From an uncultured Pelagibacteraceae bacterium (GTDB taxonomy: Bacteria > Pseudomonadota > Alphaproteobacteria > Pelagibacterales > Pelagibacteraceae), in the NCBI GenBank assembly GCA_902599995.1, contig CACKHN010000004.1, positions 1 to 64,000 of the forward strand: 64,000 nt of DNA. The letters are read 5' to 3'. Positions within the stretch are counted from its first letter, which is position 1; each line of letters starts with the position of its first letter. Positions 30,199-39,595 of the stretch are shown here, one piece after another. Below the pieces are notes generated by a model. It was not told where the DNA came from. It saw nothing but the letters and a program-made list of their open reading frames with translations, and searched no databases. The translations under genes and the position numbers were made by a program.

Positions 30199-31404
30199 AT
30201 GTTTAAAATTTTAAGTTTAAAAGTAATTCTGTTTGGTTTTATTTTTACATTTTTTTCTAGTTTTGGACAGAGTTTTTTTCTTGGACTGTTTAATTCTAGT
30301 ATTAGGGAGGCCTTATCAATTACCCATGGACAATTTGGCTCAATCTATGCGTCTGCTACTTTATTAAGTAGTATTATCTTAGTTTGGATTGGTAAAAAAA
30401 TTGACGATATAAATATATTAAAATTTTCATCATACGTAATTATATTTTTGTCAGTTTCATGTTTTATTTTTTCTAAAATTTCCTCGGTTATTTTTTTATT
30501 TATAGGAATTTTTTTAATGCGGTTATCAGGTCAAGGCTTATCAAGTCATACTGCTACAACAACAATTTCTCGTTTTTTTGAAAGAAACAGAGGTAGAGCT
30601 TTAAGTACGTGTTGGTTAGGATTATCTTTAGCAGAATTTATCTTGCCGGTTTTGATTGTTTTTTTATTAACATTTATCGAGTGGAGAGATATCTGGGTTT
30701 CAATTTCTATTTTAGTAATTATAGTTTTACCAATTACATCGTATTTTTTAGTCAAAGAAATTAAACTTGATACAAGAGAAGATAACAATAAAGAAGCTAT
30801 TACTAAAGAAATTAAACAATGGAAAAGAATAGAAGTTTTGAAAGATTATAGATTTTATATTGTTTGTATGACTATGTTAGCTATGCCCTGGATTGCAACA
30901 GGTGCATTTGTTTATCAATCTTTCATCACTAGCTCTAAAGACTGGGGTCCATATGTGATTGCACAATCCTTTATGGTTTATTCAATTCTATCTGTAGTTA
31001 CATTATTTGTCTCTGGTTTTTTAATTGATAAATTCTCAAGTAGGAAATTATTAATTTACATGAACATTCCACTTTTTGCTGCAACTGGAGTACTGTTCTT
31101 TTTTGATAATGAATTTTCGTCATTTTTATTCTTTGGTTTGTTAGGTATGACTAACGGACTAGCTAATGTTCTTGGATCATCTACATGGGCTGAAATTTAT
31201 GGAGTAAAGTATATTGGATCTATTAAAGCATTAACAACAGCTTTAATGGTATTTGCGACTGCTTTTGGAACAGCCTTATTTGGTATTCTTATAGATATTA
31301 ATTTTTCAATTGAGCAAATAGCTATTGTTTCTGGATCATATATTTTAACCTCAATAATTCTACTTAATTCAATTAAGAGAAAGCTAAATCCTCAATATAT
31401 TTAA
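30199..31404 (+). CDS. MFS transporter
   Basis: The 401-residue protein has about 12 hydrophobic segments. The loop between the halves is charged (VKEIKLDTREDNNKEAITKE, residues around 187-206). MFS-type segments include the first helix FGFIFTFFSSFGQSFFLGLF and GRALSTCWLGLS, a typical loop 2-like GR motif. It diverges from the dehydrogenase gene with 11 bp between starts, so a related organic acid may be the cargo. Direction and substrate are unknown. Confidence 0.82.
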   Translation: MFKILSLKVILFGFIFTFFSSFGQSFFLGLFNSSIREALSITHGQFGSIYASATLLSSIILVWIGKKIDDINILKFSSYVIIFLSVSCFIFSKISSVIFLFIGIFLMRLSGQGLSSHTATTTISRFFERNRGRALSTCWLGLSLAEFILPVLIVFLLTFIEWRDIWVSISILVIIVLPITSYFLVKEIKLDTREDNNKEAITKEIKQWKRIEVLKDYRFYIVCMTMLAMPWIATGAFVYQSFITSSKDWGPYVIAQSFMVYSILSVVTLFVSGFLIDKFSSRKLLIYMNIPLFAATGVLFFFDNEFSSFLFFGLLGMTNGLANVLGSSTWAEIYGVKYIGSIKALTTALMVFATAFGTALFGILIDINFSIEQIAIVSGSYILTSIILLNSIKRKLNPQYI

Positions 31405-31447
31405 AATACTGCTTGATTTTATTGAGCTCACTGTATAGATACTGCGC

Positions 31448-31969
31448 ATGGCAAGAGTAACTGTAGAAGATTGCATCGATAAAGTAGATAGTCCCTATGA
31501 GTTGGTATTAGTAGCCAAAGAAAGAGCTACTCAGTTAAATGCAGGCATAGAACCAACAATTGAAAGGGATAATGACAAAAATACAGTCATTTCATTAAGA
31601 GAAATTGCAGAAGAAAAAATTCAAGTTTCAGATTTAACCGAAAGTGCAGTTTATAAGCTCAGAAAACATGTTGAACAAGTTGACGATACTGCTGAAGATG
31701 ATGAAGACATAGGTGATGATTTTGAAAATTTATACAAAGGTGAAATTTCTAAAAGTGGAACCCCAATTCTTCCATCAAAAAGAGCAAGAAAAACTCCAGA
31801 AAAAATTCAAATTACAAAAGAAGATTTAGCAGAATTATCTGAAACTGCAAAAGTTGATGTCGATAGTTCCGTCGGTGATGAAACTATGAATGAAGAGGGT
31901 GAGGTGTCATTAGATGAAGTTTCAAATAGTGAAGAGTTAACTCAAGAAGATACCAAAGAAGATCAATAA
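31448..31969 (+). CDS. rpoZ: RNA polymerase omega subunit with long acidic C-terminal tail
   Basis: The first 65 residues are Rpo[31 protein letters not shown] is split over the standard N-terminal helix, and [12 protein letters not shown] is the conserved second helix. Omega stabilises beta-prime in the RNA polymerase core. Typical omega is 80-130 residues; here it is 173. The extra part is rich in Asp, Glu and Ser ([18 protein letters not shown] and the C-terminal 40 residues), with a basic centre [11 protein letters not shown]. The gene stands alone, followed 3 bp later by a convergent CoA-transferase gene. Confidence 0.88.
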   Translation: MARVTVEDCIDKVDSPYELVLVAKERATQLNAGIEPTIERDNDKNTVISLREIAEEKIQVSDLTESAVYKLRKHVEQVDDTAEDDEDIGDDFENLYKGEISKSGTPILPSKRARKTPEKIQITKEDLAELSETAKVDVDSSVGDETMNEEGEVSLDEVSNSEELTQEDTKEDQ

Positions 31970-31972
31970 ATT

Positions 31973-33118
31973 TTAATCTACAAATTCTTTTATTATTTTT
32001 TCCCTGTGTTCATCCAAGTCAGGTATATCTCCTCTTTTATTAGGGTCCTCATATGTTGACATTTTGATTGGATTTCCTGCTAATTTAAAATCTCCTATAA
32101 CTTTGTGATAAGCTTTTACAATCATATTTCTCGCTTCTACCTGAGGATTCTCTACTGCATCTTTAATATTAAATATTGGACCACAAGGAATTTTATCTTT
32201 CTCCATTTGACTAACCCATTCATTTGTTGATTTTGCAGAAAGTTTATTTTCTAGAATTTTTTTAAGTTCATCCATATTTTTTGCCCTAGAAGAATTTGAG
32301 CTAAATTTTTCATTAGTAAACATTTCAGGAATTTCTAAAATATTACATAGCTTTTCAAATAATTTGTCGTTACCTGCAGCAATGATTATGTAACTATCTT
32401 TAGTTTTAAACGCCTCAAAAGGAGCAATAGAAGGGTGCCTCGAACCCATAGGTTTTGGTATTTCATTTTTAGATAAATATCTTGCAATTGCATTTTCAAG
32501 AATTGCAATCTGACAATCAAGCATTGAAACATCTATGTACATGCCCTTACCTGTTTTTTGTCTATCGTACAAAGCTGCATTAATTCCAATTGTTGTAAAT
32601 AAACCAGCTGTAATATCACCAATTGAAGTACCAACTCTAGTAGGTTCAGAATTAGGTTGGCCCGTTACACTCATTAATCCTCCCATTCCTTGAACAACCA
32701 TATCGTAAGCTGGTAATTCTTTTAATGGACCAGTTTGTCCAAAGCCAGATGCTGAAGCATAAATTAATTTAGGAAATTTTTTACTTACTTCTTCCCAACC
32801 ATATCCCCATTTTTTCAAAGTTCCTGGCTTAAAATTTTCTACTAAAATATCTGCTTTTGATAAAATTTTATCAAATATTTTTTTATCATCTGAATTCTTT
32901 AAATTTAAAGCTATGCTTTCTTTTCCTCTATTAAGAGACATAAAATAAGCTGAGTAATCTTTAACAAAAGGGCCAAATTTTCTTGAGTCATCACCTATTT
33001 CAGGAGCCTCAATCTTAATTACTCTTGCACCCAGATCTGACAAAATCATTGTGCAATATGGTCCAACCAAAACTCTTGTTAAATCAACTACCAATAAGTT
33101 TTTAAGCGGTCCATCCAT
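31973..33118 (-). CDS. CaiB/BaiF-family class III CoA-transferase
   Basis: The 381-residue protein starts GPLKNLLVVDLTRVLVGPYC and has LGARVIKIEAPEIGDDSR and LNRGKESIALNLKN, the hallmark blocks of family III CoA-transferases, with the catalytic Asp probably in GTSIGDITAG. These enzymes move CoA between carboxylic acids. It diverges from the dctPQM genes across 99 bp, so it may activate the acid imported by that transporter. Malonyl-CoA decarboxylase is encoded at the end of that gene set, which makes malonate a testable candidate. Confidence 0.88.
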   Translation of the reverse strand: MDGPLKNLLVVDLTRVLVGPYCTMILSDLGARVIKIEAPEIGDDSRKFGPFVKDYSAYFMSLNRGKESIALNLKNSDDKKIFDKILSKADILVENFKPGTLKKWGYGWEEVSKKFPKLIYASASGFGQTGPLKELPAYDMVVQGMGGLMSVTGQPNSEPTRVGTSIGDITAGLFTTIGINAALYDRQKTGKGMYIDVSMLDCQIAILENAIARYLSKNEIPKPMGSRHPSIAPFEAFKTKDSYIIIAAGNDKLFEKLCNILEIPEMFTNEKFSSNSSRAKNMDELKKILENKLSAKSTNEWVSQMEKDKIPCGPIFNIKDAVENPQVEARNMIVKAYHKVIGDFKLAGNPIKMSTYEDPNKRGDIPDLDEHREKIIKEFVD

Positions 33119-33153
33119 AAATAATATTAAATATTAGTGTATCTTTTGTTAAC

Positions 33154-33182
33154 TTGACTCTTAGCGATATCTTCATTTTAAT
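33154..33182 (+). promoter_or_regulatory. Candidate promoter of dctP
   Basis: TTGACT (33154-33159) and TTTAAT (33177-33182) with 17 bp between them lie 35 bp before the dctP start at 33218. The -35 is close to consensus; the -10 is weaker. Confidence 0.5.
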
Positions 33183-33217
33183 ACAACTATCATAAATAAC
33201 AATAGAGGGAGAATTAA

Positions 33218-34228
33218 ATGTTAAAAAAAATATCTTTATGTTTGACTTCATTTATTCTTGCGTTCACTTTAATTGGTTCTGCTTATGCTGTAACTTTAAA
33301 AGCAAGTCACCAATGGCCAGGAACTCCAAGAGCTGACGGTTCATTTGATCCAAGACACGAAATGGTTCAAATAATTGCAGATGAGGTTAAAAAAGCTAAT
33401 GTTGGAATAGATATAAGAATCTACCCAGCAAAATCTTTATACAAACCAAAAGAACAGTGGAAACCAATGACAACTGGTCAATTGGATATTTCTGCTTTTC
33501 CTTTAGCGTATGCTTCTAAGTTCCATCCAGAATTTGATGCAACTTTAATGCCAGGTACTGTAAAAAATCATGATCACGCATTAAGATTTAATAAAGGTCC
33601 TATGATGACTGAAATTAAAAGAATTATAAATGATGCAGGTGTTGTTGTTTTATCAGATGCATGGTTAGGAGGTGGATTTGCTTCTAAGTCTCAATGTATC
33701 AAAAATCCAAGCGATGCAAAAGGACAGGTTATGAGGGCTGCAGGAAAAGCGTTTAACCAAATGTTAGAAGCAGCGGGTGCAGGTATTCAAAGTATGCCAT
33801 CTTCTGAAATTTACACTGGATTACAAACAGGTGTATTAACAGGTGCAAATACTAGCTCAGGTAGTTTTGTAAGTTATAAAATTTACGAGCAAGTAACTTG
33901 TGCAACACCTCCAGGAAAATTTGGATTATGGTTTATGTATGAACCGATTCTAATGTCTAAAAAATCATATGATGCTTTAAATTCAAAACAACAAAAAGCA
34001 CTTATGGCTGCTGGTAAAGTTGCAGAGAAATATATGACAGCTCAAGTTGAGAATTTAGATAAAAAGTTTGAAGATGCATATAAAGCTGCAGGCGTAAAAT
34101 TAGTCTACATGGATGAGAAAGATCATGCCGCATGGGTTGAGATTGCAAAGAAATCTTCTCACAAAGCTTTCGCTGAGAAAGTTCCAGGTGGTGATAAACT
34201 AATGGAAATGGCTTTGGCAGTTAAATAA
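33218..34228 (+). CDS. dctP: TRAP transporter substrate-binding protein (DctP)
   Basis: The 336-residue periplasmic protein has a signal peptide (residues 1-24, cut near AYA-VTLKAS) and the DctP fold, with LKASHQWPGTPRADGSFDPR and VMRAAGKAFNQMLEAAGAG, the segment with the Arg that usually contacts the ligand carboxylate. An AGGGAG ribosome-binding site precedes the start. Two Cys, at SQCIKN and VTCATP, may form a disulfide. A strong intrinsic terminator follows. The ligand is unknown, perhaps malonate or another acid given the mcd and CoA-transferase genes nearby. Confidence 0.88.
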   Translation: MLKKISLCLTSFILAFTLIGSAYAVTLKASHQWPGTPRADGSFDPRHEMVQIIADEVKKANVGIDIRIYPAKSLYKPKEQWKPMTTGQLDISAFPLAYASKFHPEFDATLMPGTVKNHDHALRFNKGPMMTEIKRIINDAGVVVLSDAWLGGGFASKSQCIKNPSDAKGQVMRAAGKAFNQMLEAAGAGIQSMPSSEIYTGLQTGVLTGANTSSGSFVSYKIYEQVTCATPPGKFGLWFMYEPILMSKKSYDALNSKQQKALMAAGKVAEKYMTAQVENLDKKFEDAYKAAGVKLVYMDEKDHAAWVEIAKKSSHKAFAEKVPGGDKLMEMALAVK

Positions 34229-34242
34229 AGTAATATATAAAG

Positions 34243-34280
34243 AACCCCTATTTATTTATAATAAGTAGGGGTTTTTTTTT
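34243..34280 (+). terminator. Intrinsic terminator between dctP and dctQ
   Basis: AACCCCTA (34243-34250) pairs with TAGGGGTT (34266-34273), with further inner TTATT/AATAA pairing. T residues run from 34272 to 34280, and the dctQ ATG starts at 34281 directly after the T-run. Confidence 0.9.
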
Positions 34281-34775
34281 ATGAAAAATAAATATTTAAA
34301 ATTCTGTGATTTTACAGCTAAAGCTTGTGGAGCTTTTGCAGTTCTAGCTTTGCTTTTGTCAATTCTTGTGATTGTTGAATTAGTATTCGAGAGGTATTTT
34401 TTTCAAAGAGCAATAACATGGCAAACTGAGTTAGTAACCATGTTGTTAGTTGCATCTACTTTCATTGGTAGTGCATATGTTTTAAGTGAAAAAGCACATG
34501 TTAGTATGGAGTGGATATACGATTTTTTGTCCACAAAAAATGTTCTAAGATTAAAAATTTTTACTTCGTTATTAAGTTTATTATTTTTTTTAATTCTATT
34601 TTATTTTGGATTCATAATGGTTGAGGAGGCATTTACTAAAAATTACTCAACCGGTACAGTTTGGGATCCTCCACTATGGATACCTTATTCTTCAATGATG
34701 ATTGGTGCTATATTAATGATACTTCAATATATTGCAGAAATTATCAAGTTAATCGACGAGGCTGACCAAAATTAA
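34281..34775 (+). CDS. dctQ: TRAP transporter small permease (DctQ)
   Basis: The 164-residue membrane protein has four hydrophobic segments and the DctQ pattern: AFAVLALLLSILVIVELVFERYFF, then TWQTELVTMLLVASTFIGSAYVLSE. Length is normal. Its ATG immediately follows a terminator T-run, with no ribosome-binding site, so expression requires read-through and probably a non-standard initiation. It ends one base into the start of dctM. Confidence 0.88.
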   Translation: MKNKYLKFCDFTAKACGAFAVLALLLSILVIVELVFERYFFQRAITWQTELVTMLLVASTFIGSAYVLSEKAHVSMEWIYDFLSTKNVLRLKIFTSLLSLLFFLILFYFGFIMVEEAFTKNYSTGTVWDPPLWIPYSSMMIGAILMILQYIAEIIKLIDEADQN

Positions 34776-36106
34776 TGGACCCATTGATAATAGCTATAAT
34801 TGTTGCGGTTTTTACTTTAATAGTCTTATTTTCAGGAATTCCAATTGCGTTTGGTTTAAGTTTTGTATCAATAGTTCTCTTAGTATCATTTGAAGGTTTT
34901 CAAATGCTAGAAGTTTTTGCTGAGACGTTTTACGCAGGACTAAATTCATTTGTCTTACTTTCGATACCAATGTTTATTTTAATGGGAATGGCAGTAGCTA
35001 ATTCTCCTGCTGGAAAAGATTTATACACAGGTCTAGATAGGTGGCTTTGGAGGCTTCCAGGTGGTTTAGTTATTTCTAATATTGGTGCTTGTTCAATTTT
35101 TGCAGCTTTAAGTGGATCTAGTCCAGCTACATGTGCAGCTATTGGAACAATGGGAATACCCGAGATGAGAAAAAGAGGTTACTCTGATCAAATTGCTACT
35201 GGTACTATCGCTGCAGGAGGAACTCTTGGAGTTCTTATTCCTCCAAGTATAGTTTTAATTGTCTATGGAATTGCAACAGGTACATCCATTGGCAGACTTT
35301 TCTTATGTGGTTTAGTTCCAGGATTTATGCTGGCAGGTATGTTTGCAATTTGGGCTCTTATTCATAGTTACTTTATTGATAAAGATGCTGCAAAAGCCTT
35401 AAGGAATAGAACACCTCCTACGTTAAGAGAAAAACTGGAAGTGTTACCTAGAGTTCTTCCATTCTTAGCTATTATAGCAGGTGTTTTGTATGTGTTGTAT
35501 GGTGGTGTTGCAACTCCATCAGAGGCATCAGGTGTTGGAGCATTCTTGGTTTTTGTATTGATAGCAATTGTTTATAAAATTTATCAACCAAAAAAAATAT
35601 GGAATATTGTTAAAGTTTCAATGAAGGAAAGTGTAATGATAATGTTTATCATTGCAGCATCTTATCTTTTTGCATTTACACTTTCACAACTTTATGTGAC
35701 TCAATCTTTAGCTCAAAGCATGGTGGAGTTAAGTTCCAATAAATGGATTGTATTTCTCTTAATAAATATTTTTCTTTTAATTGCTGGTTTCTTTTTACCT
35801 CCTGTTGCGGTAATAGTGATGACTTCTGCCATATTATTACCCGTAATTACTACATTAGGTTTTGATCCATATTGGTTTGCAATTGTATTTACTATTAATA
35901 TGGAGATAGGATTAATAACTCCACCTGTTGGATTAAATCTTTATATAATAAAAGGCATTACCCCAGATGTAAGTTTGTCAGAAATTTTAAAAGGCTCTAT
36001 ACCATTTATGATTATAATGGCATTAGCAATTTTAATTTTGTGTATCTTTCCAGAGATAGTTACATGGCTTCCTGATAAAATAATGGGTAAACCTCTTGGA
36101 TACTAA
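34775..36106 (+). CDS. dctM: TRAP transporter large permease (DctM)
   Basis: The 443-residue protein is a normal-length DctM with about 12 hydrophobic segments. Typical blocks are SGIPIAFGLSFVSIVLLVSF, SIPMFILMGMAVANS, GSSPATCAAIGTMGIPEM, GTLGVLIPPSIVLIVYG and ITPPVGLNLYIIKGI. It forms the ion-driven channel with DctQ, and the substrate is delivered by DctP. It overlaps dctQ by one base and the TTG start of dusA by 11 bp. Confidence 0.93.
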   Translation: MDPLIIAIIVAVFTLIVLFSGIPIAFGLSFVSIVLLVSFEGFQMLEVFAETFYAGLNSFVLLSIPMFILMGMAVANSPAGKDLYTGLDRWLWRLPGGLVISNIGACSIFAALSGSSPATCAAIGTMGIPEMRKRGYSDQIATGTIAAGGTLGVLIPPSIVLIVYGIATGTSIGRLFLCGLVPGFMLAGMFAIWALIHSYFIDKDAAKALRNRTPPTLREKLEVLPRVLPFLAIIAGVLYVLYGGVATPSEASGVGAFLVFVLIAIVYKIYQPKKIWNIVKVSMKESVMIMFIIAASYLFAFTLSQLYVTQSLAQSMVELSSNKWIVFLLINIFLLIAGFFLPPVAVIVMTSAILLPVITTLGFDPYWFAIVFTINMEIGLITPPVGLNLYIIKGITPDVSLSEILKGSIPFMIIMALAILILCIFPEIVTWLPDKIMGKPLGY

Positions 36107-37100
36107 ATACAAAATTAATAGAAAAATTTCCGTTGCTCCGATGATGGATTGCACAGATAGACATGATCGTTTTTTCTTAAGATTGATGAGCAAAAATGTA
36201 ATGCTATATACTGAAATGGTTGCTACTAAATCCGCAATACATGGGGATAGAAAAAAAATCTTATCTTATAGTCCTGAGGAAAAACCACTAGCATTGCAAG
36301 TTGGTGGCTCAAATAAAGAAGAGCTAGCTGAAGTTGCAAAGATTGCAGAAGATATGGGCTATGATGAAATTAATATTAATTTAGGTTGTCCTAGTAAAAA
36401 GGTTCAAAAAAATATGTTTGGCGCTTGTTTAATGAAAGAGCCTGACCTAGTAGCCGAATGCATAAGTGCGATGGTTAATTCATGTAAAATTCCAGTTACT
36501 GCAAAAACTAGAATTGGATTTGATAATGTAGAAAGCTTTGAGTATTTAAATAATTTTATTCACAAATTGAGAGATGTGGGTACAAAAACATTTATTTTAC
36601 ACGCCAGAAAAGCAATATTAACAGGACTTTCTCCTAAGCAAAATTTAAATATTCCAAAACTTAATTACAATATGGTTTATGAGCTTAAAAAACAAAACCC
36701 AGATTTAGAAATAATTATAAATGGAGGTATATCAAAAATAGATGAAATTAATAATCACTTAAATTATTGTGATGGAGTAATGATTGGAAGATCTATATAT
36801 CAAAACCCGTATTCATTAGTAGAAATCGAAAAGGAAATATTTAATACGAAAATTAATCCTACAAGAGAGCAGGTAGCTGAGCAGCTTCTAGATTACGTTG
36901 AAAAAGAAGTTAAATTAGGAACAAAAGTTAATCATATAATGAGACATACTGTTGGTTTATACCATGGTCAAATAGGATCAAAGGAATGGAAAAGATATCT
37001 AAGTGACAATTTAATGGCTCGTGAATCTGATTTTCAAAAAACAAAACATATTATGACAATTGTACAAAACAATGAAAAAGCCAATCAGGCAAACACATAA
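36096..37100 (+). CDS. dusA: tRNA dihydrouridine synthase A
   Basis: The 334-residue FMN enzyme reduces uridine in the D-loop of tRNA. The start block SVAPMMDCTDRHDRFFLRL is specific for DusA, followed by LALQVGGSNKEELAEVAK, EININLGCPSKKVQKNMFGACLM (catalytic Cys in FGACL) and VTAKTRIGFD. The start codon is TTG, 11 bp inside dctM; no better start is present. The gene is embedded in a transporter operon with an unrelated function, a common result of genome compaction. Confidence 0.92.
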   Translation: MDTKYKINRKISVAPMMDCTDRHDRFFLRLMSKNVMLYTEMVATKSAIHGDRKKILSYSPEEKPLALQVGGSNKEELAEVAKIAEDMGYDEININLGCPSKKVQKNMFGACLMKEPDLVAECISAMVNSCKIPVTAKTRIGFDNVESFEYLNNFIHKLRDVGTKTFILHARKAILTGLSPKQNLNIPKLNYNMVYELKKQNPDLEIIINGGISKIDEINNHLNYCDGVMIGRSIYQNPYSLVEIEKEIFNTKINPTREQVAEQLLDYVEKEVKLGTKVNHIMRHTVGLYHGQIGSKEWKRYLSDNLMARESDFQKTKHIMTIVQNNEKANQANT

Positions 37101-37936
37101 TGGATATTTCAAACATTAATGAGATTATAAATTTATTAGTTGTTTTAGCTATAGCTGCTGCAGTTGCTGGTTTTATGGCAGGCTTACTCGGTGTTGGTGG
37201 AGGAATAATAATGGTTCCAGCATTATATTATGCTTTCTCAGTTTTAGATTTTGATATTGTTACTAGAATGCACCTCTCCGTTGGAACCTCATTAGCAATT
37301 ATTGTACCAACCTCAATAATCTCAACAAGGATACATATGCAATATGATGCTGTAGATTTTAAAATGGTTAAATCCTTTGGAATATTTATTTTAATAGGAG
37401 TAATCGCAGGAACATTTTTGGCTGTTAATTTAAAAACTCCAGCATTAGTTTTGTTTTTTTCAATTTTTGCTTTTTTAGTTGGGGTATTTTTTATTTTTTT
37501 AAGAGAGCAGCTTGTTGAAAATCCAAAAAAAATCTCAGATTTAATTAAAAATATCTCTGGAATTGTAATTGGATTTATATCTGTCCCACTTGGAATAGGT
37601 GGTGGATCATTAATGGTTCCTTTTATGAGAACTTTTGGTTACGACATTAGAAAATCTATTGGAACTGCAGCAGCAGTCGGTTTCTTGATAGCAGTTACTG
37701 GTACCACAACAATGATAATTAGTGGTAAAATTATTAATAATATTAATACACCTTTTAGTCTGGGATACATAAATTTATTAGGTTTTATTGTATTTGTACC
37801 TGTGACGATGTTTATGGCGCGTATAGGGGCTAAAGCAGTATATAAAATTGATAAGCGTTTATTGAGTAAAATCTTTGGAACATTTTTAATAATTGTTTCT
37901 ATTAGATCTTTTTATGAATTTTTAAGTATAAACTAG
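37100..37936 (+). CDS. TauE/SafE-family anion exporter
   Basis: The 278-residue membrane protein has about eight hydrophobic segments in two repeats, with the repeat signatures GFMAGLLGVGGGIIMVPALYY at about 24-44 and GFISVPLGIGGGSLMVPFMR later on. The family exports sulfite, sulfoacetate or other organosulfonates and related anions. The ATG overlaps the dusA stop (TAATG). If taurine is desulfonated elsewhere in this genome, export of sulfite is a natural role. Its position before malonyl-CoA decarboxylase could instead point to carboxylate transport. Confidence 0.85.
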   Translation: MDISNINEIINLLVVLAIAAAVAGFMAGLLGVGGGIIMVPALYYAFSVLDFDIVTRMHLSVGTSLAIIVPTSIISTRIHMQYDAVDFKMVKSFGIFILIGVIAGTFLAVNLKTPALVLFFSIFAFLVGVFFIFLREQLVENPKKISDLIKNISGIVIGFISVPLGIGGGSLMVPFMRTFGYDIRKSIGTAAAVGFLIAVTGTTTMIISGKIINNINTPFSLGYINLLGFIVFVPVTMFMARIGAKAVYKIDKRLLSKIFGTFLIIVSIRSFYEFLSIN

Positions 37937-37938
37937 AT

Positions 37939-39252
37939 ATGAAAAACATGTTTAACTTAAAAGATATCATTTCATCTATCGCTGATGTAGGCCAAAAACT
38001 ATTCAAAAAAAAACAGCTTAAAAAAAATGATTTAGAAACAATATTGTCATTATGTGATGATTTAATTTCTAATAAAGGTGCAGCTTTTGGTATCACTGTT
38101 GCAAGGGACGTAACAGATCTTTATCAAACCCTCACACCTGAGAATAAACTAACATTTTTTAAGAAAATAAATGAGAAATTTAAACCTAGTCATACTAAGG
38201 TATCAGAAGCTATAGAAACTTATCAAAAAACCCAGAATGATAAAAATTTATTTAATTTATTTATAGTATCTGAGGGAAAGAGAAGAGAATTATTTAGAAG
38301 AATGAATATGGCTCCAAATGGAATTTCTACTATAGTCTCTTTAAGAGAAGATTTATTGAAAGTATTAAAAGAAAATTCAGATTTAAAACCTTTAGATGAT
38401 GATTTAAGAGAATTATTTAAGTCATGGTTTAATCCAGGTTTTTTAAGATTAGCTAAAATTACTTGGGATACAAAAGCAGCTGTTTTAGAAAAAATTATGA
38501 AATATGAGAGAGTTCATAAAATTAAAGATATGGACGAACTTAAGAGAAGACTTGGAGAGGACAGAAGATTTTTTTCATATTTTCATCCAGCACTTGAGGA
38601 CGAGCCCATAATATTTGTTCAAGTAGCCCTCACGAATGGTCTAGGTAAATCGATACAAGAAATTACTAAGCCACATACAACAGGGAATAAAAAATATGAT
38701 ACTGCAACATTCTATTCAATCAGCAACTGTCAAGAGGGTTTATCAAGAGTTACTTTAGGAAATTTTTTAATTAAACGAGTTGTTTATGAAATCCAAGAAG
38801 AATTACCTGACATAAAACACTTTGGAACCTTGTCGCCTATACCAGGTTTCAGAGATTGGTTCTCATATTTAGAAGAAAATAAAATTAAAAATATTCTAGG
38901 AAACGTTCCTTTAGAAAATATATCTTTCTTAAAATCCCCAGATTTAAAAATTGGTGACACAAGAATTGTATCTAATAAAGATGCAATTTTAAAATTAGTT
39001 GCCCACTATTTGATAAATGAAAAAAATCATAAACAATTACCTATCAATGATGTCACAAGATTTCATTTAGGAAACGGGGCTATAGTTGAGGACATAAATA
39101 TAAATGCTAATGTTTCAGAAGTTGGTTTTAACAGGTCTTTTGGTGTTATGGTTAATTACTTATATGAACTTAAGAATATCGAGAAAAACCATGAGGATTA
39201 TATAAATAACAAAAAAGTAATAGTTTCAGATAAACTTAAAAAGTTTATTTAA
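37939..39252 (+). CDS. mcd: Malonyl-CoA decarboxylase
   Basis: The 437-residue protein matches the MCD family in length. Helical N-terminal domain: FGITVARDVTDLYQTLTPENK, then FNLFIVSEGKRRELFRRMN and GISTIVSLREDLL. The catalytic acyltransferase-like domain has ERVHKIKDMDELKRRLGEDRR, FFSYFHPALEDEPIIFVQVAL, CQEGLSRVTLGNFLIKRV and FGTLSPIPGF (conserved Ser). It converts malonyl-CoA to acetyl-CoA and CO2. It is the last gene of the dctPQM-dusA-tauE series and overlaps the convergent DUF2061 gene by 4 bp. Confidence 0.92.
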   Translation: MKNMFNLKDIISSIADVGQKLFKKKQLKKNDLETILSLCDDLISNKGAAFGITVARDVTDLYQTLTPENKLTFFKKINEKFKPSHTKVSEAIETYQKTQNDKNLFNLFIVSEGKRRELFRRMNMAPNGISTIVSLREDLLKVLKENSDLKPLDDDLRELFKSWFNPGFLRLAKITWDTKAAVLEKIMKYERVHKIKDMDELKRRLGEDRRFFSYFHPALEDEPIIFVQVALTNGLGKSIQEITKPHTTGNKKYDTATFYSISNCQEGLSRVTLGNFLIKRVVYEIQEELPDIKHFGTLSPIPGFRDWFSYLEENKIKNILGNVPLENISFLKSPDLKIGDTRIVSNKDAILKLVAHYLINEKNHKQLPINDVTRFHLGNGAIVEDININANVSEVGFNRSFGVMVNYLYELKNIEKNHEDYINNKKVIVSDKLKKFI

Positions 39253-39449
39253 TTGGTACCCCATTTAACTTTATTCCATATTCTCTCATGAAAATAATAA
39301 AAAAAGAGAGGAATGATTGAGCCAACTCCTAGTATTCCGGCACCAACAAATGTACCAGTATAAATATAGCCAAATATTACCCAATAAATAAAAATAAAAA
39401 GCCTCCAAGAAAAAGTTTTTGCAACTGATCTTATTTTTTTATCTGCCAT
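39249..39449 (-). CDS. DUF2061 small membrane protein
   Basis: The 66-residue product starts RSVAKTFSWRLFIFIYWVIFGY and ends RIWNKVKWG, the DUF2061 pattern, with two hydrophobic segments (about 13-30 and 34-52). Family function is unknown. It overlaps the end of mcd by 4 bp and lies 38 bp downstream of the hairpin that ends the phosphomannomutase transcript. Confidence 0.85.
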   Translation of the reverse strand: MADKKIRSVAKTFSWRLFIFIYWVIFGYIYTGTFVGAGILGVGSIIPLFFYYFHERIWNKVKWGTN

Positions 39450-39487
39450 TAAATAAATATAAGAAAATTTGAGTTTATAAATTAAAC

Positions 39488-39524
39488 AAAAAAAGAGGTG
39501 ACTTCAGTCTCCCTCCATCACCTC
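39488..39524 (-). terminator. Terminator of the phosphomannomutase gene
   Basis: GAGGTGA (39495-39501) and TCACCTC (39518-39524) pair. On the minus strand the hairpin is followed by seven T residues (complement of 39488-39494). It lies 72 bp past the stop codon of the minus-strand gene at 39596. Confidence 0.8.
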
Positions 39525-39595
39525 ATTATTTAAAATTAAATGATTCTTTACAATTTTGTGAACACTTATTAGTTGAAAATGATGTTTATTAACTT

